From the NCBI RefSeq assembly GCF_002897035.1, contig NZ_BAUX01000001.1, forward strand, positions 248,001-312,000: DNA of 64,000 bases, in the 5' to 3' direction. The notes under the pieces were generated by a model that saw only the letters and a program-made list of their open reading frames with translations, searched no databases and had not been told where the DNA came from. Of this stretch, positions 8,436 to 16,179 are shown in pieces. The position numbers were made by a program, and so were the translations under genes. Each line of letters starts with the position of its first letter. Position 1 is the stretch's first letter. This DNA comes from Methylopila sp. Yamaguchi (lineage in GTDB: Bacteria; Pseudomonadota; Alphaproteobacteria; Rhizobiales; Methylopilaceae).

Positions 8436-9647
8436 TTATGCGCGGCCATCGGCGACCCACTCCTTCAGCTCATGCAGTGTATATGGGTCAAGAGGGCTCG
8501 CACTCTTTCTGTGTGCCCGCCGATGACAAGTTGGGCACAGCACAAGGAGATGCTCCGGTAACGTCGTTCGCTTTCCTATTGCCAAAGGCGTAGGGTGGTG
8601 AACGTCAAACATCGCGCCGTCCTTGTGGGTGAAGCCGCAGGCCTCACACGTGATCGCCCCATAGCGCATTCGGTTTTGATGCTTGACTTCTCTGGCTAAC
8701 CTTCGATCTCGTTCGACGGCCAGCTGTTGCTTTAGCACCCGCGCGCCTTCTTCCGCTCCGGACGCCGGTATCGTAGGGAGCCGCGCGGTCACCAGTCTGG
8801 GCTTTCCCGAGTCATAGAAATTTCCGGGAAGCGGGAGACCCACGCGCTCAACTGGCAACCCATGTAGCGCTGCCCAGAGCTGCTTCATTGCCTGTTCGGG
8901 ATGTACAATGCCATCTTGCGAGCCACCGAGGATGGTGCGGTCTGCGAAACCGAGATCTTCGACAAGGCGAGGCGCCCCGGCGAAACGCCACACATCGTGG
9001 AGCGCTATAGCCACCGGCCATTGCGCTAATCGGCCGACCTCCTCCGGGTCTGTGATCAGGGTGCTTGTTAATCCGTATACAAGGGCTAGCCGGGCGACAT
9101 TGAGCACCCTACCCTCGTATCCTTTTTGGACGTTTTTGCCGCCACCGATGGTGATGACGTAAGGGCGTGTCGTTGCCCGTTTAGCCGCGCCGGCCGCCAC
9201 CTGAAAGTAGCTCTTATCGTTAATAGTGCCGCGCGCACCGAAACACAGTACGTGAGAGCTGAGCGGACCGAAAACAGCTTTAACGCCTATAATTTCATCA
9301 GAACCCGAAACTACATCGGCCAGCCGTTCAAGCGCCTCCGAACTCGGGGCGCCTCCGCTGGTCTCGATGATTCGGCGCAGGCGCGCCTCGTTCGCGGGCC
9401 CAACGTCGCCCGCGGGCTTGTAGCCGGAAATGCGGGGCCGCCCCAACAAGTCCATGACGTACGAGATATTCTGCATGCGATATTCGACGGAGCCACTCGA
9501 CCGTCCCGCCAGCGGACCGGCGAGAAGACGCCGACGATGCTCTGATTTTGAATAAGGGGTGCCGGCAAGCTCGAGTAGTACCATTTCCGAATAGGCTTTG
9601 ACCGCGGCGTCAAGCTCCGCATCTGTCCACTCCATCTCATCCGCCAT
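8436..9647 (-). CDS. HNH endonuclease, restriction-like
   Basis: A 403-aa protein from an ATG preceded by GGAAAG. The N-terminal 80-90 residues (ELDAAVKAYSEM..., then RSSGSVEYRMQNISYVMDLLGRPRISGYKPAG) match the N-terminal domain common to many uncharacterised HNH restriction-like nucleases. The middle has no clear family. The C-terminus is a full HNH/beta-beta-alpha-metal site: CEACGF, then FDVHHPTPLAIG, LLVLCPTCHRRAH, with the zinc-type cysteine pairs and the central HH motif intact. It would cut DNA, possibly modified or invading DNA. It sits between the STAND NTPase and the unknown 339-aa protein in the same orientation. Confidence 0.85.
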   Translation of the reverse strand: MADEMEWTDAELDAAVKAYSEMVLLELAGTPYSKSEHRRRLLAGPLAGRSSGSVEYRMQNISYVMDLLGRPRISGYKPAGDVGPANEARLRRIIETSGGAPSSEALERLADVVSGSDEIIGVKAVFGPLSSHVLCFGARGTINDKSYFQVAAGAAKRATTRPYVITIGGGKNVQKGYEGRVLNVARLALVYGLTSTLITDPEEVGRLAQWPVAIALHDVWRFAGAPRLVEDLGFADRTILGGSQDGIVHPEQAMKQLWAALHGLPVERVGLPLPGNFYDSGKPRLVTARLPTIPASGAEEGARVLKQQLAVERDRRLAREVKHQNRMRYGAITCEACGFTHKDGAMFDVHHPTPLAIGKRTTLPEHLLVLCPTCHRRAHRKSASPLDPYTLHELKEWVADGRA

Positions 9648-9688
9648 CTTTCCACCCTTCCGCTAAGGGGCGACACGCTTACTTCGCG

Positions 9689-9922
9689 CTACAAAATGCA
9701 TCGCTCGACCCAGAATGGCGATCTGAATGATGGTAGATCCGATGGTCTTTGTTGTATCTCGATGGGCTTGCTACTCACGTCGTTTGGTGAGCTCACCACC
9801 ATGACATCAAGCACGACTTCCGCGCACAATATGATAGCAGCTAATTGCGTCGGCTGAATGTTACGCGACCAGCCGGGCTCCTCGATGGGCAAGGTCAAGG
9901 CGTGCCCGCGCGAGCTCGTCAA
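9689..9922 (-). CDS. possible small gene between STAND and HNH genes
   Basis: A 77-codon frame from a TTG at 9922, overlapping the 3' end of the STAND gene by 62 bases and running toward the HNH gene. The translated tail (LAAIILCAEVVLDVMVV, then FRSPFWVERC) looks protein-like but has no known family. It could instead be noise, or the remnant of a longer C-terminus lost by frameshift. The start choice is unsupported by a ribosome site. Confidence 0.25.
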   Translation of the reverse strand: MTSSRGHALTLPIEEPGWSRNIQPTQLAAIILCAEVVLDVMVVSSPNDVSSKPIEIQQRPSDLPSFRSPFWVERCIL

Positions 9923-12542
9923 AGACCGACGACTGTGTCAGACCATAATCTCTCAGCTGTCTCTCTAACCGTACCAAGCGGCCTAATTGCCTGTTGAGGA
10001 TATGGCAGGCTGTTGTGTCGATTACCGAGCGGCCCTCGACATCACTCCACCAAGCTTGAAGTGCAACAATGCCTACGCGGACCAGATCGACTAAGGCCAC
10101 ATCGGACTCCGCTAACTTCCATATACCGTCGAAAACGTTGAGCTTGTCACCGCTCCTTGGATTTAGGCGGTCGAGAGCAACAATGTATTCGCGAGCATAG
10201 CCAAATCTATGTGAATTCAATTCATCGAATTGGCGCTTCTCCAACCGGAGACGAGAAAATTTCTTTGATATTCTTTCTACAGCGCCGATTGCCAGCTCCG
10301 CGACTCTTGCGTAATCACCTCGCTCCTTGGCAATGCTAATCAGTTCCGAACAGGCGCGAATATGGGCGTAAAGCGGGACATCATGAGCCCTATCGTTTGA
10401 GGACCAGGACGAAACCATGTCGAGGAGAACCTGCCAGTCCTTCAACTCAATTTTTGTGTTTATTGCGTCGGCCATTAGCTCCGGCCTTGTACAACCGAGG
10501 CGTCTGGCGGCATCAAACTCGCGGTCCGCGTCGGCGGTGCGTGGCGGAGACTGCCGAAGAAGAGCTTGGCCGAGAACATTGGCCACATCTCCGCTTTTTG
10601 GGAATTTCGTCCGGAGTTCTTGAGCTACACGCAGTGCTTCGTCCGCCCGGCCAACGTTCCATCCAGCCACGACCCTCCGGATTCCAGCCCCAATTGACCG
10701 GTTGTCAGTATTACTTCGCTCCTGCGCCCTGGCGCAGGCCTGCTCGACAGAAGCAGCTTGTGACCCAAGATGTGACCGGAGGAGCTCCGTAACTGCAGAT
10801 AGATCGCTTGGCGCAAAGATAACAGAATCGCCGCTTTCCTTGGTCGATGTTGATATTAAATGATAGGACTGCAGATCCGAAACACGGTCCCGCACCACTT
10901 TGGGTGTCACCTCCAGTATGCTTGCCAGATCATTGACGCTGGTCTCGCCTAACAACAAAACGGCATAAAGAAGCCGGCCCTGCGAACCTCCTAGGCGGCT
11001 TATCTCACGCTGAAATGCAAATCTCCGAACCTCCTCACCCTCTTGCCCCTTCCATGTCTCGATCGCAGTAGCGAGATTTTCGCCCAATTTCACCAATCGC
11101 ACGACCGAAGCTGCAAACAAGGGCGACCCTGACGTCGCGACATAAAGGTCTTCCATATTCTTCCCGGAAATGCCCGCGATCTCAAAAACCTCACAAATAT
11201 TACTAACAAATCTACTAAAACTTTCATACTCAAGCCCAGCGATCTTTACTACAGCAGTAGGCGGCATGCCCTGGTCTATTCGGGATGTCATCAGAATACG
11301 GCTGCACGGAATGTCGCGACCCACCGTCCTGAGAGCTAGGCCGTTCAAGGCTGCAACCATCTCCTTTTGCTCGTCTGGTGCAAGCGAATCAATGTCGTCG
11401 ATTATGAGCAGGCACGTATAATTCTGAAATGCATCGACCACGCGGTCTGCAAGTTCGTCCAGCGAGGGCTCGTCGATATCAGGCGAGATTTGGTGCGAAA
11501 GAGTCTGAAGTATCGCCTCGTAAAGTTCCTCAAGATTGCCAAAATCAACACGGCTCGCTTGGATAAGATGCCCCCGCAAAGCCGAATACGTCCTCTGCTT
11601 GGCAGTGAGCCATATAACCCATTCGATCTCACCACCGCCGCTTGCAACCACCTCCTCAGCGAGGCGGTACGCGACGGAGGTCTTACCGAGTCCTCCGATC
11701 CCGGTAACAAGACGCACGGGGCTTCTCGGGTCCGAGAGCCAGCTCCTTAACGACGCCAGTACGTCCGTACGGCCGACGAACTCAACGAGGTCGGGATCCC
11801 GCGCGGGTAGAGCCGAAACCACTGCAGGACGGTTGCGTCCACCCGGCGCTTCTGGTGGCGAACGGTCCGCATGAAGAAATTGCCAATCTTCACTCGTAGC
11901 CGAGGCGGGACGACATTCATCGCGGATGCGGACGTATGTTTCCTCATTGAAACAACGCTTTCCGTTCGGTTTTTCCGGTCCCATCTTCTTGAATCTAACT
12001 GGCGCAACCCGAGCGGGTCGACGAGGCACGAGCATAAGGGCTAACCGTGCTGTACCAACTTGTGTGGACATTTCAAAAAACCGGAATGAGCACTCGATGC
12101 TATTCCCCGTATAGCTTTCTAGACGCCTGTTAAAATCTCCGAGATCAAAATCGCCAATACAATTTTTAATGCGGCTGCTTCCCTTATCCGAAACACCAAA
12201 CAAAATGTATCCGCCGTACGAATTGTGGAATGCGACCACATCTTTTATAATGTCGCCTATCTCTGATTTGTGAAGTTTTCTGTCCTCGTCAGTTGGCTTG
12301 TTTGGGAGGCAAGGCAACTTCTCCTTGTAGTCCCAAAGCTGCGACTCGTAATCGTGTGGCTTTCCTGACGGCAACAGCTCAGCTACGATTTCATCATCGA
12401 GTTTTAAGTCGTCGACCCACAAACGTAATTTAGCTACGAGCGATACCTGCGCATTGGCTAATTTCGACGTCGCAGGCTTGCTCGACTTCTGATGCGCACG
12501 TAACGCCATTACAATTGGTTCCCGTCGACCGAAATCGCTCAC
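9861..12542 (-). CDS. AlbA_2 (Schlafen-like) domain fused to STAND NTPase
   Basis: An 893-aa protein. Residues about 60-215 form an AlbA_2/Schlafen-type DNA- or RNA-binding domain, with an acidic-aromatic DYKEKLP segment and the diagnostic DVVAFHNSYGGYILFGVSD. Residues about 250-480 are a STAND NTPase of NB-ARC type: Walker A GIGGLGKTS (281-289), Walker B LLIIDDID (377-384), sensor SRILMTSR near 414-421, and a GSPLFA motif where GLPLA is typical. The C-terminal 400 residues are helical, probably a winged helix followed by TPR-like repeats acting as sensor. STAND proteins of this form include antiviral Avs-type sensors. It heads the cargo block ahead of the HNH nuclease. GTG start; an ATG at 12509 is an alternative. 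Confidence 0.85.
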   Translation of the reverse strand: MSDFGRREPIVMALRAHQKSSKPATSKLANAQVSLVAKLRLWVDDLKLDDEIVAELLPSGKPHDYESQLWDYKEKLPCLPNKPTDEDRKLHKSEIGDIIKDVVAFHNSYGGYILFGVSDKGSSRIKNCIGDFDLGDFNRRLESYTGNSIECSFRFFEMSTQVGTARLALMLVPRRPARVAPVRFKKMGPEKPNGKRCFNEETYVRIRDECRPASATSEDWQFLHADRSPPEAPGGRNRPAVVSALPARDPDLVEFVGRTDVLASLRSWLSDPRSPVRLVTGIGGLGKTSVAYRLAEEVVASGGGEIEWVIWLTAKQRTYSALRGHLIQASRVDFGNLEELYEAILQTLSHQISPDIDEPSLDELADRVVDAFQNYTCLLIIDDIDSLAPDEQKEMVAALNGLALRTVGRDIPCSRILMTSRIDQGMPPTAVVKIAGLEYESFSRFVSNICEVFEIAGISGKNMEDLYVATSGSPLFAASVVRLVKLGENLATAIETWKGQEGEEVRRFAFQREISRLGGSQGRLLYAVLLLGETSVNDLASILEVTPKVVRDRVSDLQSYHLISTSTKESGDSVIFAPSDLSAVTELLRSHLGSQAASVEQACARAQERSNTDNRSIGAGIRRVVAGWNVGRADEALRVAQELRTKFPKSGDVANVLGQALLRQSPPRTADADREFDAARRLGCTRPELMADAINTKIELKDWQVLLDMVSSWSSNDRAHDVPLYAHIRACSELISIAKERGDYARVAELAIGAVERISKKFSRLRLEKRQFDELNSHRFGYAREYIVALDRLNPRSGDKLNVFDGIWKLAESDVALVDLVRVGIVALQAWWSDVEGRSVIDTTACHILNRQLGRLVRLERQLRDYGLTQSSVFDELARARLDLAHRGARLVA

Positions 12543-12640
12543 TGAGGACGTCCCCGCCGCATATCGGTGTTCAGTGCGCCAAGCGGGTCTCTCAATCTCG
12601 ATAGCAGCACAATCGAGCCGGCTGGTGAAGCGCTTGGTGG

Positions 12641-12811
12641 ATGCAGCCCGCGTATCGGGGGGACAAAGGCCCCGACTGCTACCGCACGCGCCGGCAAACG
12701 GGCGTGGAGGCTGCGGAGGTAATCGAGCTAATTACCATCGAAGTCTCCTGCGGCCGTCGGCGAGCCGTTAACATCAAAGTGCGTTATCGAAAGGCTGCTA
12801 GCCGAGTTTGA
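12641..12811 (+). CDS. possible 56-aa small protein
   Basis: The only reading frame of note in the 302-bp gap between the STAND start and the AlpA-like remnant. It begins with ATG at 12641 (MQPAYRGDKGPDCYR) and ends with a basic, strand-like tail (VIELITIEV, then RAVNIKVRYRK). No ribosome site and no family are recognised. It may be chance, or the end of a decayed gene. The rest of 12543-12844 shows nothing else. Confidence 0.2.
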   Translation: MQPAYRGDKGPDCYRTRRQTGVEAAEVIELITIEVSCGRRRAVNIKVRYRKAASRV

Positions 12812-12844
12812 GCATGGCCGAGCGCGGTCGCAAAAGGAGTAGGA

Positions 12845-13062
12845 TTACACCTGCGCCGCTCGGATCACGCCCACCACCTCGGACAGCCTCACGAGCTTCC
12901 GACTGTTGAAGGGCGCGAAAGCTGGCACCACGCCGGCTTTCACCGCTCGGCGGAGAGCGTAGTGCTGGATGCCCAGTTGTCGGGCCGCCTCCTGAACCGT
13001 CAAGAGGGGCTCTGGCGGCGGGCCACATCTACGGGCTCGTTACTTTGGACGCTCTTCGTCAT
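12845..13062 (-). pseudogene. frameshifted second AlpA/excisionase-like gene
   Basis: An ATG at 13062, with a GGGAGAG site upstream, opens MTKSVQSNEP and hits a stop after 20 codons. In another frame the sequence continues LTVQEAARQLGIQHYALRRAVKAG, then FAPFNSRKLVRLSEVVGVI to a TAA at 12847-12845. The second part aligns along its whole length with the intact AlpA-like protein at 6994-7239. The two frames join into one protein if a single indel in the 13000-13025 stretch is corrected, so this looks like a recently broken paralogue. A TTG-started short product in the second frame remains possible. No primase gene follows it. Confidence 0.7.
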
Positions 13063-13297
13063 ATCGACTCTCCCTCGCTAGCTTCGGAGAAATCGATCGC
13101 GCGCTGAGCACCCGCAGAGTTTACGGGAGGTTGTGGGCTAGAAGCGGCGGTTACGCTCACAGCCCTCTTCTGCTGTCCGAAGCGTGGCGCGGCCTGGCGC
13201 TCGGGTGCAAATCGAACCTGCCGCTGTTTTGAACTGTGGCGTTACGTCTCGTCCTGGCATCGGCCCTAACGCCTTCCACCCGCGAGAATATTCTCGA

Positions 13298-13342
13298 TTG
13301 CCAAGGTTGGGGTCGTGGGTTCGAATCCCATCGCCCGCTCCA
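13298..13342 (+). repeat. 3' fragment of tRNA-Gly(GCC): attachment-site remnant
   Basis: These 45 nt equal the 3' part of an alphaproteobacterial tRNA-Gly(GCC): anticodon loop TTGCCAA, 3' anticodon strand GGTTG, variable loop, T-arm with GGTTCGAATCC, acceptor strand CGCCCGC, discriminator T and CCA. The 5' half is absent; instead a palindrome CGAGAATATTCTCG (13283-13296) abuts it. This is the pattern left when an element integrates at a tRNA anticodon loop and carries the replacement 3' end at its other side. The intact tRNA should be at the far end, which is not in this window. Confidence 0.75.
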
Positions 13343-13362
13343 GTCGACGTCAAGCGCATGAA

Positions 13363-13387
13363 AAAGGCCCGCCTCGCGCGGGCCTTT
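13363..13387. terminator. bidirectional intrinsic terminator
   Basis: A perfect 10-bp stem, AAAGGCCCGC at 13363-13372 and GCGGGCCTTT at 13378-13387, with loop CTCGC. On the minus strand the stem is followed by a run of five U residues, so it can end the transcript of the transglutaminase-like gene. On the plus strand it would have ended the original tRNA-Gly transcript. Confidence 0.75.
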
Positions 13388-13417
13388 CGCGTTTCCGGGC
13401 CTCCGGCCTAGCTCTCG

Positions 13418-14278
13418 TCAGATCTGGCGGCCGTTGAGGTTCGGGTCCTGGGTGCTGATCGCGTCCGTGGTCCGCGGTTCGGGCTCCGGCTGGCCGTCGG
13501 CGCGGTCGATCCAGATGCGGATCGGCCCCGGCTGCATGTTGCCGAAGGGCGTCGCGAAGGCGATCTCGGCGGCGTCGCGGCCGACGCCGATGCGCACGAG
13601 CCCGTCGAGCGCCGCCTGGCGCGTGCCGTCGAACAGCCACCATCGGCCGTCGAGATAGGCCTCGAACACGGCGTGGAAATCGGACGGCGACAGGCCGAAG
13701 GCGTAGCAGCTGACGAGCCGCGCCGGGATGCCCAGCGCGCGGCAGAAGGCGATGCCGAGATGGGCGAAGTCGCGGCAGACGCCCGCGCGCTGCACCAGGA
13801 TCTCCGTCGCCGTGGTCTCGGAGTCGCTCGAGCCGCGGACGTAGTCGATGTTCTGGTAGATCCAGCTGCAGATCGCGCTGACGCGCATGTGACCACGCGG
13901 GAAGTCCCCGAACTCGCGGAGGGCGAAGGCGGCCAGGCGATCGGACGGCACAAACCGGCTCGGCAGCAGATAGGGGAGAATTTCGAGCGGCAGGTCGCGG
14001 ATGTCGGTCTCCTGCACCGTCGTCGGATCCGCGCGGTGGACGTCGAGGTCGACCTCGGCCTCGTAGGCGAGCGAAAACTCGCCGGGCGAGGCCAGCGCGC
14101 GGACGTAGCGGTTGCCGACGTCGGGCGCGACATAGCTGAGCTGCTCGACCTGGGGCGAGAACGACAGCCGGTCGACCAGCCCGACGTGGCGCGGGAGCTG
14201 CGCCACCTCGACGTTGAAGATGAACACCGTCTCGTCGACGATCTTGTAGGCGAGCTCGCAGCCGAGCTTGAACTTCAT
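13418..14278 (-). CDS. transglutaminase-like cysteine protease
   Basis: A 286-aa cytosolic protein; the ATG at 14278 follows GGAG. The N-terminal part (LGCELAYKIVDETVFIFNV) is the beta domain common to bacterial transglutaminase-like proteins. The catalytic core has Cys in QRAGVCRDFAHLGIAFCRALGIPARLVS, His in DFHAVFEAYLDGRWWLFD and the following Asp. The family includes peptidases of unknown substrate. It is followed by a strong terminator at 13363-13387. It is the first conserved chromosomal gene right of the tRNA-Gly remnant. Confidence 0.88.
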   Translation of the reverse strand: MKFKLGCELAYKIVDETVFIFNVEVAQLPRHVGLVDRLSFSPQVEQLSYVAPDVGNRYVRALASPGEFSLAYEAEVDLDVHRADPTTVQETDIRDLPLEILPYLLPSRFVPSDRLAAFALREFGDFPRGHMRVSAICSWIYQNIDYVRGSSDSETTATEILVQRAGVCRDFAHLGIAFCRALGIPARLVSCYAFGLSPSDFHAVFEAYLDGRWWLFDGTRQAALDGLVRIGVGRDAAEIAFATPFGNMQPGPIRIWIDRADGQPEPEPRTTDAISTQDPNLNGRQI

Positions 14279-14412
14279 GGCGGTCTCCGTGGCGCCGGGG
14301 GCGGGCAAGGCTCCCGGCGGCGGGAGGACCCCGAGGCGGCGAGAGAGCGCGCGCCTAACGCGCGAGCGGAGCGCTGGTTCCGGGGCCCCCGGAACGCGCT
14401 CCGCCGCTGGCC

Positions 14413-15906
14413 TCAGCCCTCGTCGAGGTAGCGGCGCTTGAGGTGCGCCTTGAACACGCCCGCGTCGAGCGGGCGGCCCGTCGCGCGGGTGAGGAGCTCG
14501 TCGGTCTCGTAGAGCGAGCCATGGGCGTGGACGTTGGCGCGCAGCCACGCCACGATCGGGCCGAAGTCGCCGCGCCCGATCGCAGGCAGGATGTCGGGCT
14601 CGGCCGTCCGCGCGGCGTCGAACAGCTGGGCGGCCGTCATGGCGCCCAGCGTGTAGGTCGGGAAGTAGCCCCAGCCGCCGGAGGGCCAGTGGATGTCCTG
14701 CAGGCAGCCGACCTTGTCGCTCGGCGGCGTGACCCCGAGCAGCGCCCTCATGCCGTCGTTCCAGGCGGCCGGGAGGTCGGCCAGCGGCAGGTCGTCGGCG
14801 ATCAAGGCCTTCTCCAGCCGGTAGCGCAGGATGACGTGTGCGGGATAGGTGACCTCGTCGGCGTCGACCCGGATGAAGCCGCGGCTGACGCGGGTGTAGC
14901 GCCGCCACAGCGCGTCCGCCTCCCAGGCCGGGCCGGAGCCGCCGAAGGTCTCGCGCATCAGGGGCGCGGCGAAGGCCACGAACTCCTTGCTGCGGCAGGC
15001 CTGCATCTCGATCAGCAGCGACTGGCTTTCGTGCACGCTCATGCCGCGGGCCGCGCTCACGGGCTGGCCGAGATAGGCCTGCGGCCGGCCCTGCTCGTAG
15101 AGCGCGTGCCCGGTCTCGTGCAGCACGCCCATCAGCGCGCTCGCGAAGTCCGATTCGTCGTAGCGCGTGGTGATGCGGACGTCGTTGTCGGCGCCGCCGC
15201 AGAACGGGTGGGTAGAGACGTCGAGCCGTCCGCGCTCGAAGTCGTAGCCGAGCGCGGCCATCATGCGGAGACCAAGCGCCCGCTGCTTGTCCACCGGGAA
15301 GGGTCCTTGCGGCGCCTCGTCCTTCGGTCGGCGCGCCTGCGCCGCGATCACCTCGTCGGCGAAGCCCGGCAGGAAGGCCGCGAGGTCGTCGAACAGCGCG
15401 TCGATCTTGGCCGCGCGCCCCCCCGGCTCGTAATCGTTCAGCAGCGCGTCGTAGTCGCCGAGGCCGAGCGCCTCGCCCTTGGCGCGGGCGGCCTCGCGCT
15501 GCAGCCGCAGCACCTCGGCGAGATAGGGCAACAGGCCGGCGAAATCGGATTCCTCGCGCGCCTGGCGCCAGCGCATCTCGCAGGCCGAGGTCGCCTTGCT
15601 GGAGGCCTCGACCAGATCCGCCGGCAGCGCGGTGTCTTGGGCGTAGACCCGGCCGATCTCGCGCAGGTTCGCCTTCTCCCACGGCCCGAGCCGGTCGTCG
15701 TTCGCCGCGGCCTCCAGCCACTCCTTGACGCGGGGGTCCGTCGCCATGCCGTGCCGCAGCACGTCGAGCAGCGCGACGCTGTCCGCCCGCGTCTCGGCGG
15801 CGCCCTTCGGCATCACGGCGGCGTTGTCCCAGTGCAGGATGCCGAGGGCGTTCGACAGCGCGGAGACGCGGCCGAAATGGGCGGAGAGCTCGGAATAGGC
15901 GGTCAT
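14413..15906 (-). CDS. M32 family carboxypeptidase (Taq type)
   Basis: A 497-aa metallocarboxypeptidase from the ATG at 15906 (MTAYSELSAHF); a longer upstream frame lacks homology. The zinc site HETGH is in GVLHETGHALYEQG, with the downstream Glu in SVHESQSLLIEMQ, and the M32 signature HPFC is in STHPFCGG. These enzymes release C-terminal residues from peptides in the cytoplasm. It is transcribed in the same direction as the transglutaminase-like gene 134 bp downstream. The 273 bp on its left-hand promoter side toward addA holds no gene. Confidence 0.92.
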   Translation of the reverse strand: MTAYSELSAHFGRVSALSNALGILHWDNAAVMPKGAAETRADSVALLDVLRHGMATDPRVKEWLEAAANDDRLGPWEKANLREIGRVYAQDTALPADLVEASSKATSACEMRWRQAREESDFAGLLPYLAEVLRLQREAARAKGEALGLGDYDALLNDYEPGGRAAKIDALFDDLAAFLPGFADEVIAAQARRPKDEAPQGPFPVDKQRALGLRMMAALGYDFERGRLDVSTHPFCGGADNDVRITTRYDESDFASALMGVLHETGHALYEQGRPQAYLGQPVSAARGMSVHESQSLLIEMQACRSKEFVAFAAPLMRETFGGSGPAWEADALWRRYTRVSRGFIRVDADEVTYPAHVILRYRLEKALIADDLPLADLPAAWNDGMRALLGVTPPSDKVGCLQDIHWPSGGWGYFPTYTLGAMTAAQLFDAARTAEPDILPAIGRGDFGPIVAWLRANVHAHGSLYETDELLTRATGRPLDAGVFKAHLKRRYLDEG

Positions 15907-16179
15907 CGGCGGGAGAACGTCCAGTTTCGCGGCGGGAGGCTCATCCAGAGCAAGCCTCGCCGCCGGGTCAAGGGGATAGGGCGCGCCGGACGCGAGACGG
16001 GCTGGGCTACCAGTAATCCCGGCGTCTTCGAGAACGAGTAGCCCATGCACCGGCCTTGAGGCTGGCTCAGACGCATCCCGTTTCGGGAGGGATGGCCGAC
16101 CTCCGTGCTCACTCTTGGCGCGCCGCGTTTCTGGGTCCCGGCTCAAAGCCGGGCGCGGCGAGGGCGGGACTCCGACAGG

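Noticed and set aside
13138-13359. 73-aa minus-strand frame containing GAGDGIRTHDPNLGN
   Set aside because: This peptide is the well-known false translation of a tRNA 3' region in reverse; here it is the tRNA-Gly fragment at 13298-13342.
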